Source of the DNA: Halorhodospira halochloris
GTDB taxonomy: Bacteria; Pseudomonadota; Gammaproteobacteria; Nitrococcales; Halorhodospiraceae
Length of the DNA stretch: 64,000 bases
NCBI RefSeq assembly: GCF_002356555.2
Contig: NZ_AP017372.2
Coordinates: 1,364,001-1,428,000, forward strand
Direction: 5' to 3'
The notes under the pieces were generated by a model that ran no database searches, was not told the DNA's origin, and saw only the letters and a list, made by a program, of their open reading frames with translations. The translations under genes were made by a program, and so were the position numbers. This document shows positions 44,599-53,397 of this stretch, piece after piece. Position 1 is the stretch's first letter. The number at the start of each line of letters is the position of its first letter.

Positions 44599-44639
44599 CC
44601 GGCTCTGTAGCCGGATGGAGGGGATTTATCACCCCTCCA
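44599..44639 (-). promoter_or_regulatory. Twin hairpins overlapping the acpP stop codon
   Basis: On the minus strand TGGAGGGG pairs with CCCCTCCA, with the acpP stop codon in the loop. It is followed after one base by CCGGCT-ACAG-AGCCGG. No T-run follows. This may set the large excess of acpP over fabF message by 3'-end protection or partial termination. The remaining gap to 44382 holds no gene I can support. Confidence 0.65.
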
Positions 44640-44868
44640 GATGCTTATTGATATAGTCGACCGCTTGCTGAACCGTCGTGATTTTTTCGGCTTCCTCGTC
44701 GGGGATTTCACACTCGAACTCTTCTTCAAGTGCCATTACCAGCTCTACAGTGTCGAGGGAGTCGGCTCCCAGGTCATCGACGAAGGATGCCTCGCCCGTC
44801 ACTTCCTCATCCTTAACCCCTAATTGCTCTACGACAATCTTCTTGACGCGATCTTCGATGCTGCTCAT
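44629..44868 (-). CDS. acpP: Acyl carrier protein
   Basis: 79 residues, highly acidic. The phosphopantetheine-accepting Ser is in [18 protein letters not shown]. It carries growing acyl chains for the FabDGHF enzymes encoded on either side. Position between fabG and fabF is standard. Confidence 0.97.
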   Translation of the reverse strand: MSSIEDRVKKIVVEQLGVKDEEVTGEASFVDDLGADSLDTVELVMALEEEFECEIPDEEAEKITTVQQAVDYINKHLEG

Positions 44869-45010
44869 TTAAACGATCCTCCGAGATTTCATTTGGCGCA
44901 TCCTTCAGGCATGCGGCGCGTATTGTAGGGAAACAAAACGCCGAGTACCAGAACTACTCCAAACTTTTATTGCTTGAGTGATTTTACTGATGAAATAGGC
45001 ATCTTTTTTG

Positions 45011-45763
45011 CTATCCCATATACATACCGCCATTGACATGTAACGTCTCGCCGGTTATATAACCGGCACCTGGAGATGCTAGGAACGCGACTGCAGCAGC
45101 TATGTCTGCGGGGCTCCCAAGCCGCTCCAAGGGTATGTTACCAGTCAAGGCACTGCGCTGCTCTTCGCTCATAGCAGCGGTCATATCGGTTTCTATGAAA
45201 CCTGGTGCCACAGTGTTCACGGTGATGCCACGGCCGCCGAGTTCTCGCGATAAAGACTTAGTGAATCCGATCATACCGGCCTTTGCGGCTGCATAGTTCG
45301 CCTGTCCGGCATTCCCCATGGATCCAACTACCGAGCCGATGTTTATTATCCGTCCGCGCTTAGCTTTAGTCATGCCTCGTAGACAAGCCTTGCTGACTCG
45401 GTAAACCGAACTGAGGTTAGTATCGAGGATAGAATCCCACTCGTCATCTTTCATGCGCATTAGCAGATTGTCGCGGTTAATCCCGGCGTTGTTGACCAGG
45501 ATCGTCGGAGCACCAAATTGAGCGGTTATATCCTTGACCACCGAGCTAATCTGCTCAGTATCCGTAACATTCAGGGCCATTCCGGTACCTGTAATGCCGG
45601 ATTTTTGCAAACCCTCACTAATCGCAGTAGCACCGGCATCGCTCGTTGCCGTTCCGATAACCACTGCGCCCGACTGACCCAGTTCGTGTAGGATCGCGTG
45701 ACCTATACCGCGGCTTGCCCCAGTAACAAAAGCCACTTCACCTTCCAGGTTATAGTGCCCCAC
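45011..45763 (-). CDS. fabG: 3-oxoacyl-ACP reductase
   Basis: SDR enzyme of 250 residues reducing 3-oxoacyl-ACP with NADPH. Motifs are TGASRGIGHAI, NNAGINRDNLLMRM, the catalytic Ser in INIGSVVGSMG, and YAAAKAGMIGFTK. The C-terminal HVNGGMYMG is diagnostic. Between fabD and acpP. Confidence 0.96.
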   Translation of the reverse strand: MGHYNLEGEVAFVTGASRGIGHAILHELGQSGAVVIGTATSDAGATAISEGLQKSGITGTGMALNVTDTEQISSVVKDITAQFGAPTILVNNAGINRDNLLMRMKDDEWDSILDTNLSSVYRVSKACLRGMTKAKRGRIINIGSVVGSMGNAGQANYAAAKAGMIGFTKSLSRELGGRGITVNTVAPGFIETDMTAAMSEEQRSALTGNIPLERLGSPADIAAAVAFLASPGAGYITGETLHVNGGMYMG

Positions 45764-45796
45764 TCAATCCCCCTATCTTGTTGACGTTCAGGAAAT

Positions 45797-46741
45797 TCAT
45801 GAAAAATTACCAAGCAACTTATCGAATGAACCAGGCTCATAAAGTGGCTCAGCCGACAAGCTTTTTTCAATCCGCTTGACCAGTCCACTAAGCACTTTCC
45901 CTGGTCCACATTCGCCGACCACTTGCACCCCGTCGGCTTTTATCCTACTTATCGTCTCGCTCCAGCGAACCGGATTGGCTAGCTGTTGCACCAGCTTTAC
46001 GCGGATCCCCTCCGGGTCCTGGCAGGGCTCTACATCGACGTTATGCAGCACCGCAGATCTAGGCGGCACAATATCAACAGCTGCGAGCTTATCGGCAAGA
46101 CGCTCAGCAGCAGGCTGCATCAAGCTACAATGCGAAGGCACGCTGACCGATAACGGCAATACGCGCTTAGCTCCCTCCTGCCGGGCTATCTCACCTGCGC
46201 GTTCCACGGCCTCGGCATCACCAGCAATAACCACTTGACCAGGGGCATTAAAGTTTACAGCCTGAACTACTTGGCCCTGAGCTGCGCGAGCGCACGACTC
46301 AATTACCTGCTCATCCTGCAATCCTATTATTGCTGCCATAGCCCCCCTACCGGCGGCTACCGCCTCTTGCATGTATTTACCGCGCTCTGCGACCAGTTCG
46401 ACTGCATCAGCAAATTGCAAACTACCCGCCGCTACAAGCGCAGAGTACTCACCCAGACTGTGTCCAGCAAATAGGGCAGGCTCTTTGCCGCCCCGTTCTT
46501 GCCATAACCGCCACAGAGCGACGCTAGCGGTAAGTATAGCCGGCTGGGTACGATCCGTGCGATCTAGCTCTTCGGCAGGCCCCTGCTCACTGAGTTGCCA
46601 AATGTCATAGCCAAGAACTTGACTAGCTTCCGCAAAAGTATCCCTGACTGTTGTTGATTCAGCCCAGGCGCTCATCATGCCAACAGACTGCGACCCCTGT
46701 CCGGGGAAAACAAAAGCGAGATCGCTACTCGATGTACTCAT
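45797..46741 (-). CDS. fabD: Malonyl-CoA-ACP transacylase
   Basis: Loads malonate onto ACP. 314 residues. FVFPGQGSQSVGM at the N-terminus, nucleophile Ser in FAGHSLGEYSALVA, and the catalytic His in SVPSHCSLM. Operon position between fabH and fabG. Confidence 0.96.
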   Translation of the reverse strand: MSTSSSDLAFVFPGQGSQSVGMMSAWAESTTVRDTFAEASQVLGYDIWQLSEQGPAEELDRTDRTQPAILTASVALWRLWQERGGKEPALFAGHSLGEYSALVAAGSLQFADAVELVAERGKYMQEAVAAGRGAMAAIIGLQDEQVIESCARAAQGQVVQAVNFNAPGQVVIAGDAEAVERAGEIARQEGAKRVLPLSVSVPSHCSLMQPAAERLADKLAAVDIVPPRSAVLHNVDVEPCQDPEGIRVKLVQQLANPVRWSETISRIKADGVQVVGECGPGKVLSGLVKRIEKSLSAEPLYEPGSFDKLLGNFS

Positions 46742-46831
46742 CTGCTTTATCCTTGTTCGCTTATCAACAATGGCCCCTTACAAGCGGTAGCAACTGCATG
46801 GTTGATTCAGGGAGTTTTGCTACATTGGCCC

Positions 46832-47806
46832 CTAGTAGCGTACCAGCGCCGATCCCCATGTGAAGCCGCCACCAAAGGCCTCCATCAGCAGCAATTCACC
46901 GCGCTTGATGCGCCCATCTTTGACAGCGGTATCAAGGGCGATTGGCACTGAAGCAGCTGATGTGTTGCCATGTTCGCCTACTGTCACTACTACCCTGTCC
47001 ATAGGCAATTCAAGTTTTTTGGCCGTTGCCTGAATAATCCTTATGTTAGCCTGGTGCGGGATCAGCCAATCGATTTCAGATTTATCGACCTGCGCACTCT
47101 CCAAGCTCTCCTCAACTATCCTGGTGAGCGTGTTGACCGCGACCTTAAAAACCTCATTTCCACGCATACGAATATAGCCGCTCTTATCATCGAGGGCGGA
47201 GAACCCTCGGCCTGGCCCCCAGGGGACGTATAGCAGCGACTCGAAGCTACCATCGGAGTGCAGATGGGAGGAAATAATCCCATCTTCATTTTCGCTCGCC
47301 TCCAAGACTACCGCCCCGGCCCCGTCACCGAACAAGACGCAGGTGCCGCGGTCATCCCAATCCAGGATTCTGGTCATCGTTTCTGAACCAACCACAAGCG
47401 GGCGTTTGGCAGCACCTGAGCGGACAAATTTATCAGCTATACCTAACGCGTATATAAACCCCGAGCACGCGGCTGAAACATCGAAGGATGGGGCCCCTGG
47501 TTGAATATCCAGACGGCTCTGTAGCACTGAAGCGGTACTAGGAAAGATATTATCCGGGGTACAGGTAGCTACAATAACCAGGTCGATATCACTGCCACTT
47601 ACGCCGGCTGACTCCAACGCTCGCTGCGCGGCAACCAGGGCAAGATCTCCGCAAACCTGGCTCTCTGCTACTACTCTGCGCTCGTAGATCCCGGTCCTCT
47701 CGCGTATCCAATTATCCGAGGTATCGACTAGCTTCTCGATATCGTGATTAGTTACCACCTTTTCAGGCAGATAGCTACCGGTACCTAAAATCCTTGCCCT
47801 GGTCAC
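46832..47806 (-). CDS. fabH: 3-oxoacyl-ACP synthase III
   Basis: Initiates fatty-acid synthesis by condensing acetyl-CoA with malonyl-ACP. 324 residues. Active-site Cys in [12 protein letters not shown], His in [12 protein letters not shown], Asn in [17 protein letters not shown] 47806 overlaps the plsX stop as ATGA, indicating coupled translation. Confidence 0.96.
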   Translation of the reverse strand: MTRARILGTGSYLPEKVVTNHDIEKLVDTSDNWIRERTGIYERRVVAESQVCGDLALVAAQRALESAGVSGSDIDLVIVATCTPDNIFPSTASVLQSRLDIQPGAPSFDVSAACSGFIYALGIADKFVRSGAAKRPLVVGSETMTRILDWDDRGTCVLFGDGAGAVVLEASENEDGIISSHLHSDGSFESLLYVPWGPGRGFSALDDKSGYIRMRGNEVFKVAVNTLTRIVEESLESAQVDKSEIDWLIPHQANIRIIQATAKKLELPMDRVVVTVGEHGNTSAASVPIALDTAVKDGRIKRGELLLMEAFGGGFTWGSALVRY

Positions 47807-48885
47807 CGCCTTCTCCTAAATCCACCGAGCAACCCCCCAATCCTCTCCCCTATGAGCCCAGGCACATTTTGCTCAGCCTCAACTACCGCAGTATCTATAG
47901 CGCGACCGAATGAGAAGCTGTCCGCCGAACCATGGCTTTTCATTGCAACAGCGCGCAGGCCAAGCAAGCTCGCGCCATTATACTGGCGAGGGTCAATACG
48001 GCGGCGCAAAGATTTGAGCACCGGCAGAGCTACCAGACCTGCAAGGCGGGTCAAAATATTGCGATGGAACTCCATACGCATATAGTCAGAAATCAAGGAG
48101 GCCACGCCTTCACTGCTTTTCAGAGAGACATTGCCAACAAAACCGTCACAAACGACTATATCGGCCTCTCCTGAGAAGACACCATCACCTTCGATATAAC
48201 CGGTGTAGTTTATCTCCTCGGCATTACTGAGCATTTCAGCAGCCTTTTTGACCTGATCGTTACCCTTGATATCCTCCTCGCCAATATTCAGTAGACCAAC
48301 CCGCGGGCGTTCTATGCCGTAGACAGCCTCAATCGCAACTGAACCCATTACTGCAAACTGGAACAGATGCTCTGCCTTACAATCTACGTTGGCGCCCAGA
48401 TCAAGCATGTGCGTAGCACCGCCCTTAGCCGGGATAGTGCTCATAATTGCTGGCCGATCAATGCCGGGCAGAGTCTTCAGCAGGTAACGGGCCGTGGCCA
48501 TTAGAGCGCCGGTGTTGCCGGCACTAACACAGCCATCGGCCTCACCGGCCTTGACCATATCGAGGGCAACCCGCATGGAAGAGTCGCGCTTATTACGCAG
48601 GGCGATAGACGGTGACTCATCCATCTCAACCACTTGGCTGCAATGTCGAGTTATAAGTCTACCTGAGTCAGGCGCCTGCAACTTGTCAAGTTGTTCAGCT
48701 ATGGCCGACTCACGGCCGACTAGGATCAGCCGCAAATCCTTGTGTCGCTTGATGGCATCGACCGCAGCAGGCACAACTACACTTGGGCCATAATCACCGC
48801 CCATGGCGTCGAGGGTGAGCGTTGTAGTCACACCATCTGCGCCGACTGCATCTGCCCCCCGATCTTTGCTTTGAGCATTAGTCAT
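47803..48885 (-). CDS. plsX: Phosphate acyltransferase PlsX
   Basis: Makes acyl-phosphate from acyl-ACP for phospholipid synthesis. 360 residues from ATG 48885, preceded by GAGGAAG; an upstream TTG is less likely. Family motifs are [27 protein letters not shown] and [13 protein letters not shown]. An N-terminal tail of about 20 residues precedes the domain. It lies between rpmF and fabH as in E. coli. Confidence 0.95.
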   Translation of the reverse strand: MTNAQSKDRGADAVGADGVTTTLTLDAMGGDYGPSVVVPAAVDAIKRHKDLRLILVGRESAIAEQLDKLQAPDSGRLITRHCSQVVEMDESPSIALRNKRDSSMRVALDMVKAGEADGCVSAGNTGALMATARYLLKTLPGIDRPAIMSTIPAKGGATHMLDLGANVDCKAEHLFQFAVMGSVAIEAVYGIERPRVGLLNIGEEDIKGNDQVKKAAEMLSNAEEINYTGYIEGDGVFSGEADIVVCDGFVGNVSLKSSEGVASLISDYMRMEFHRNILTRLAGLVALPVLKSLRRRIDPRQYNGASLLGLRAVAMKSHGSADSFSFGRAIDTAVVEAEQNVPGLIGERIGGLLGGFRRRR

Positions 48886-48914
48886 GCCCACTTCCTCGAT
48901 AGACCGAGTTGCAG

Positions 48915-49094
48915 TCAATCTTCTTGGCCGCGAGTAACCTTGCGGCCCCGATAATAACCATCTGGACTTACATGGTGGCGAAGGTGCGTCTCACCAGTTC
49001 TCGGCTCAGTCGACAAGGTCGGTTTGCCAAGCTTATCGTGCGAACGGCGCATGCCTCTCTTGGAAGGCGTTTTACGATTTTGCTGTACTGCCAT
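48915..49094 (-). CDS. rpmF: Ribosomal protein L32
   Basis: Short basic protein of 59 residues, translated from ATG 49094. It starts [20 protein letters not shown], the invariant L32 N-terminus, and contains [20 protein letters not shown] near the C-terminus. The zinc-binding Cys residues of some L32 types are absent, i.e. the C-minus form. It lies between yceD and plsX, the classical arrangement. Confidence 0.97.
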   Translation of the reverse strand: MAVQQNRKTPSKRGMRRSHDKLGKPTLSTEPRTGETHLRHHVSPDGYYRGRKVTRGQED

Positions 49095-49150
49095 TACTTC
49101 AACTCCACATCTGTCATGCGAATTAAATATTCATTCGAGTAGCTGTGAAA

Positions 49151-49687
49151 TCACTTGCGTTCACAGCTATCGTCACCAAAAACCCCGCGCAACTGCGCAA
49201 AAGGGCTTAGCTCTTCACGAGAAATTCCGGCTCGGTTAGGAGGAGGACTGCACTCGCCTTCCCGGTGTCGGGCGACAACGGGCAAAGCAAGCAGCAACTC
49301 CTCCTCTGCCAAGTCCATCAGTTGTACTCTTCCTCCAGCACTAACGAACGGCTCAAGATCGTCAGGCAATTCCTCTCCTTCAGCCTCTGAGCTGACCAAG
49401 GTTAACCGGAACTCCTCCTCCACAGCGTGGGGGTAGGCCCCAAGACAACGCTGGCAAATCAGTATCAGCTCAGCGGTAACACTACCTTCAACAAAACGGC
49501 GCCCGCACTCATCAACACGACCCGCTATAACCAGGTGAGCTCCGCCGTGCGCCTCTGCAAGCAGCGGGACCAATCTCGCCATCTGCCCTAAGGCAAGCTC
49601 GCCTGCATACGTAGGCGCGTCAGGACCAAAATCGTCGGGAGTCAATCCTTGCGGTAGCATAGGCTGTGGCATGTTATAGAGGCTCAA
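49151..49687 (-). CDS. yceD: YceD/DUF177 family protein
   Basis: 178 residues. The CxxC-type motif LICQRCLGAYPHAVEEEF and the acidic LMDLAEEELLLALPVVARH are family features. The protein is linked to 23S rRNA accumulation in bacteria and plants. It heads the rpmF-plsX-fab cluster; promoters for the cluster probably lie in 49688-49753 or beyond the adjacent repeat. Confidence 0.92.
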   Translation of the reverse strand: MSLYNMPQPMLPQGLTPDDFGPDAPTYAGELALGQMARLVPLLAEAHGGAHLVIAGRVDECGRRFVEGSVTAELILICQRCLGAYPHAVEEEFRLTLVSSEAEGEELPDDLEPFVSAGGRVQLMDLAEEELLLALPVVARHREGECSPPPNRAGISREELSPFAQLRGVFGDDSCERK

Positions 49688-49753
49688 CGGTACTGTAAAG
49701 CATCAAGTGAGCATAGTCAGTATGATCAGTGCCAAACTAGGAGCTTCAAAGAG

Positions 49754-49890
49754 GTGCCTCTAAAACTTCGCCGGCGCCATCATCTGCCCCGGTGTGGAGG
49801 ACGCCGTGAATCCATCCTTAGAAGCTTCATGGCGCCAAGACCTCCACACCGGGGCAAGATGATGGCGCCGGCGAAGTTCTTAGAGGCTCC
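49754..49890. repeat. Palindromic element with inverted, shortened core
   Basis: Arms CCTCTAAAACTTCGCCGGCG / CGCCGGCGAAGTTCTTAGAGG are close to those at 20141 and 5551, but the core has the opposite orientation (GACGCCGTGAATCCATCC) and lacks about 13 bases between two GGCGCC copies. CAAAGAG flanks both sides (49747-49753 and 49891-49897). The rest of the 49688-50167 gap shows no supported gene. Confidence 0.92.
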
Positions 49891-50167
49891 CAAAGAGCTT
49901 TTGTGCAGACACCACCACTGTCGTGTGGGGCACAAAGTGAATCCATCTCAATAGTATTTTTTAGATGCATCCTAAAGGTAATGCGCTCGACAATCAAACC
50001 TGTCGAGTTGAGCAAGGGGTGGGTTTCTAGAGTGCCCAAATGCTAAAGTACATCGATATGGCGCGACCAAGAACTGCTATGCTGAACTCGTGGTTCAGCA
50101 GTTTTTCACTGCAGTTGGCTACGCGTTAGCTTAGCAGTCACTTTAAGACAACAAACAGGACCTGCGC

Positions 50168-50761
50168 ATGACCAGCCCCGATCACGAATCTAAAAAATTG
50201 ATCCTGGCTTCAGCATCCACTTATCGTCGCGACTTATTGGCAAGGCTCAAGCTAGACTTTGCAGTCCAGGCTGCAGACATCGATGAATCTGTGCCTTTTG
50301 ATGAAACTGCTCACCACGCGGTGTTGCGTTTAGCAGAAATGAAGGCCAGGACTGTGGCTGAAAAGAATCCCGGGGCGGTAGTTATAGGGAGCGATCAAAT
50401 TGCCCTACTAGGCGAGAAAATCATCGGCAAACCCAATACCCGCGAACAAGCAAAACAGCAATTGCGTCAATCCTCAGGCCGCAGCGTCGATTTTCTGACC
50501 GCTGTAACAGTGATCGACGGCGAAAAGGTAGAGCAAGATATAGACACGACGCGGATAAAGTTTAGGGACCTTGATGATGATGCTATAGACAGATATTTGG
50601 ATGCCGATGAGCCTTACGATTGTGCCGGAGCTATTCGCTCCGAGGGCCTGGGGATCACTCTCCTTGCAGCTGTGGACACCCGCGACCCATCAGCACTTAT
50701 CGGGCTTCCCTTGATTGCCCTAACTAGAATGCTGCGAGAGGCAGGCTTCGCAATCCCTTAG
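50168..50761 (+). CDS. Maf-family nucleotide pyrophosphatase (YceF-like)
   Basis: 197 residues. The Maf signature is LILASASTYRRDLLARL, with the catalytic Asp region in VVIGSDQIALLGEKIIGKP. The presence of YDCAGAIRSEGLG resembles YceF (7-methyl-GTP pyrophosphatase) more than the dTTP/UTP type (YhdE). The stop codon abuts the CCCTTA repeat that flanks the next palindromic element. Confidence 0.9.
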   Translation: MTSPDHESKKLILASASTYRRDLLARLKLDFAVQAADIDESVPFDETAHHAVLRLAEMKARTVAEKNPGAVVIGSDQIALLGEKIIGKPNTREQAKQQLRQSSGRSVDFLTAVTVIDGEKVEQDIDTTRIKFRDLDDDAIDRYLDADEPYDCAGAIRSEGLGITLLAAVDTRDPSALIGLPLIALTRMLREAGFAIP

Positions 50762-50913
50762 GACACCTCCAAAAACTCCCCCGGAGCCATCCAGCTGCCC
50801 AGTATGGAGGGCGCCTTAAATCCACCCCTAGAGGCTTCGTGGCGCCACCCCTGACGCCACAGCCTCCATGCCGAGGCAACTGATCCCCTTCGGTGGAGAG
50901 GTTTCTAAAGGCG
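50761..50913. repeat. Palindromic element directly after the maf stop
   Basis: A diverged copy with core GGCGCCTTAAATCCACCCC...GTGGCGCCACCCCTGACGCC. Arms CACCTCCAAAAACTCCCCC and the right arm ending TTTCTAAAGGCGCC are only partly paired. CCCTTA occurs at 50755-50760 and 50914-50919; the left one includes part of the maf stop codon. Confidence 0.82.
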
Positions 50914-50951
50914 CCCTTATTCAGCGATCCCTAGCAACTAACTGCCGTCCA

Positions 50952-51899
50952 TCAATGGACCTGGTACTCCAACCTCTTGAGGGTGTAGTAGAGCCCTTGG
51001 CCGACACTAATGCCGAATTGCTCGCTTAATTCAGTAAAGAAATCGCGTTTGGCCGTATAATCGACCACCTCTTCCTCGCCGATTACGTCGCGAGCAACGC
51101 TGGATACGCTGCCTATCTCATCAGCTAAGCCGAGCTCTATGCTTTGAGCACCGGTCCAGACCAAGCCTGAGAATAAATCCTCATTGTTTTCTTCATCCAG
51201 CCGTTCACCACGCCCCTCCCGAACAGCATCAATGAACTGCTGATGCATATCCTCAAGCATTAGTCGTAGATGCTCGACATGATCGTCCCTTAGAGGTGAA
51301 AAGGGATCTAGAAACGCCTTATCCTCACCGGCGGTGTGAACACGCCGCTCAAGCCCGAGCTTCTCCAGTGCCTCTTCGGCGCCGAAGCTGCCGGCTATAA
51401 CCCCGATCGATCCGACTACGCTCGAGCCGCCAACATGAATCTTGTCAGCTGCCGCGGCGACAAAATAGCCGCCAGATACGCCTATATCATCAATTACCGC
51501 GTGCACTGGGATATCGGGGTGCTCGTCACGCAGGCGCTTAATCTCATCGTAGATGCGCTGCGAGTGGACCGGACTCCCGCCTGGGGTATTGATTCTAAGC
51601 ACTACCCCGGCAACATCGTCCGCTTCAAAAGCCGCATTCAGGCCCTTGATTACGTTGTCAGCGCTAGATGCAGAATCAGACATAATTGGTTCATTAATAC
51701 GTACCTCGGCAGTATGCGGCCCGACCTCTTCTTTATCAGTGGTCATAGCACACTGGGTGATACTGATGGCAAGGACGAGAATAGCTACTACCAAAGCGAT
51801 GCGGGTTATAATCCGCCATAGCCTATTACGGCGACGTTCACGTAGCGCCTCGTCAAGAATCTCCCGCAGAGCTGCACGTTCCCAAGCTTGATCGCTCAT
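50952..51899 (-). CDS. sppA: Signal peptide peptidase SppA-type S49 serine protease
   Basis: 315 residues from ATG 51899, five bases after GGGAGA. One N-terminal membrane anchor (IITRIALVVAILVLAISIT) positions the protease in the periplasm. The catalytic Ser is in DDIGVSGGYFVAAAAD; LRINTPGGSPVHSQRIY and GSSVVGSIGVIAGSFG are typical. It is the short, single-domain form rather than the E. coli 67-kDa form. rluC lies immediately upstream, so the two are probably co-transcribed. Confidence 0.93.
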   Translation of the reverse strand: MSDQAWERAALREILDEALRERRRNRLWRIITRIALVVAILVLAISITQCAMTTDKEEVGPHTAEVRINEPIMSDSASSADNVIKGLNAAFEADDVAGVVLRINTPGGSPVHSQRIYDEIKRLRDEHPDIPVHAVIDDIGVSGGYFVAAAADKIHVGGSSVVGSIGVIAGSFGAEEALEKLGLERRVHTAGEDKAFLDPFSPLRDDHVEHLRLMLEDMHQQFIDAVREGRGERLDEENNEDLFSGLVWTGAQSIELGLADEIGSVSSVARDVIGEEEVVDYTAKRDFFTELSEQFGISVGQGLYYTLKRLEYQVH

Positions 51900-51932
51900 T
51901 ACATCTCCCATTTTGTCAATTGGTTGTGACTG

Positions 51933-52892
51933 TTACTTCATGGCATTTGTTAGCACTTTGTTGAGTTCAGCGCTCAATGGCGCTTGGACATGCAACCGGT
52001 TACCTTGCTCCGGGTGGCGAAAGGCAAGCTCGTTAGCATGTAGAAACAGGCGCCTTAAACCGAGCTCTGTGCGCAGCCGTGAGTTGCTCTGGCGCTCGCC
52101 GTAGCGATCATCACCGGCAACCGGATGGCCGATATGGCGAGCATGCACCCTAATCTGGTGAGTGCGCCCTGTAGTCAGCTTGATATCAACAAGCGTGCCG
52201 TATGGGCTTTGACTTATCACTTTAACCAAAGTTTGGGCGCTGCGCCCACGTTGCGAAACGCGCACCAACCGTTCATGTCCCGCGCCCGCTAGTTTTTCGA
52301 TTGGCGCGTCTATAACTTGTTCTGGCTGCTTAACTTCACCTACCAATAATGCGGTATAGCGTTTTTCAATATCGCCATTGCGCAGCATTTCGTGTAATCG
52401 GCGCAGGGTTGAGCGGCGTTTGGCCAGCAGCAGGCAGCCGCTAGTCTCCTGATCCAAGCGGTGAACCAACTCAACGAAGTGCAAATCGGATCGAATTTGG
52501 CGTAGCGCCTCAATTAGCCCGATCTTCACTGTGCTGCCACCGTGCACGGCTAAGCCACTCGGTTTATCTATGACGAGTAGGCGTTCATCCTCGTATAAAA
52601 CACCGTCTCGCAGTGCCCTTTCCAATCCCGAAGATGGCTCAGGCCTAGGCTTGTGCTCTGAGTCAGCAATCACTACAGGAGGCAAACGCACCACCTCGCC
52701 AGCTTGAAGTCGCCGGGTCGGCTTAGCCCTACCGCCGTCCACTCTTACCTCGCCGCGCCGCAATAATCGATAGACACGACTACGGGGCAGGCCCTTGAGC
52801 AGACGCAACAGAAAATTATCTATCCGTTGGCCTGCTTCATCGTCGCTAACCTGATGATATTTTACGCTACTATGCGTTGATGTTGTTGACAT
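51933..52892 (-). CDS. rluC: 23S rRNA pseudouridine synthase RluC
   Basis: Modifies 23S rRNA uridines 955, 2504 and 2580 in E. coli. 319 residues with an S4 domain (about 20-80: GQRIDNFLLRLLKGLPRSRV) and the catalytic Asp in VHRLDQETSGCLLLAK. It is divergent from rne, the usual arrangement in Gammaproteobacteria, which supports RluC over RluD. Confidence 0.94.
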   Translation of the reverse strand: MSTTSTHSSVKYHQVSDDEAGQRIDNFLLRLLKGLPRSRVYRLLRRGEVRVDGGRAKPTRRLQAGEVVRLPPVVIADSEHKPRPEPSSGLERALRDGVLYEDERLLVIDKPSGLAVHGGSTVKIGLIEALRQIRSDLHFVELVHRLDQETSGCLLLAKRRSTLRRLHEMLRNGDIEKRYTALLVGEVKQPEQVIDAPIEKLAGAGHERLVRVSQRGRSAQTLVKVISQSPYGTLVDIKLTTGRTHQIRVHARHIGHPVAGDDRYGERQSNSRLRTELGLRRLFLHANELAFRHPEQGNRLHVQAPLSAELNKVLTNAMK

Positions 52893-53397
52893 TATTTATC
52901 ATACCGCCCGTTAAGGGTGATTAATACTACGTTTGTAGGATATGCAAGTTGCTGATAGAATTGAGCTGGCGCTGGTAAGTCGACGATAGTCTAGAGTAAT
53001 TGCATGGCAAAGTACTACATATACTCTCAGCGCAGAAGTTTTCCGGGCGCAGCGCCTGAGGCATGAATGGCGCCGCCCAAATTGCGGCATGAGCATATAC
53101 GCACATACATAAAGACAATTGCCAGATAGACCAATGAAGAGGCGTTATCGCCACTCTATCCAGGCAGATGAAGACAAATAACGCGAACAACAATAGCCCT
53201 GCGCCCAACTTGGAGTCAGTGTATGGTCCGGATCTCTTCAGGCCAGCCAAATCGGCCACAAGATGCCGTGATTAATATCTGGCAAGTTTCTCGACAACCT
53301 GGTGCGCTGCATCGCGAACCGGCGTCTGAAGCGACCCATGGGCTACTCCCCTGCTCTCCCAACGCGATGGCTGCGGGGCTGTGGAGAGTCAACCACC
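52893..53397 (+). promoter_or_regulatory. rluC-rne divergent region and probable rne leader
   Basis: A 500-base stretch between divergent genes without a convincing gene. In E. coli rne has a leader of about 360 bases that mediates autoregulation by RNase E; by position this region is the candidate equivalent. I did not establish its fold or promoters. Confidence 0.5.

Noticed and set aside
5495-50913. CRISPR array as an explanation for the repeats
   Set aside because: Copies are widely dispersed, palindromic and about 150 bp long, without regular spacers or cas genes.
52927-53259. 110-codon minus-strand frame in the rluC-rne gap
   Set aside because: It has one hydrophobic stretch, but no ribosome-binding site and no recognisable family. 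The region is better explained as the rne leader.
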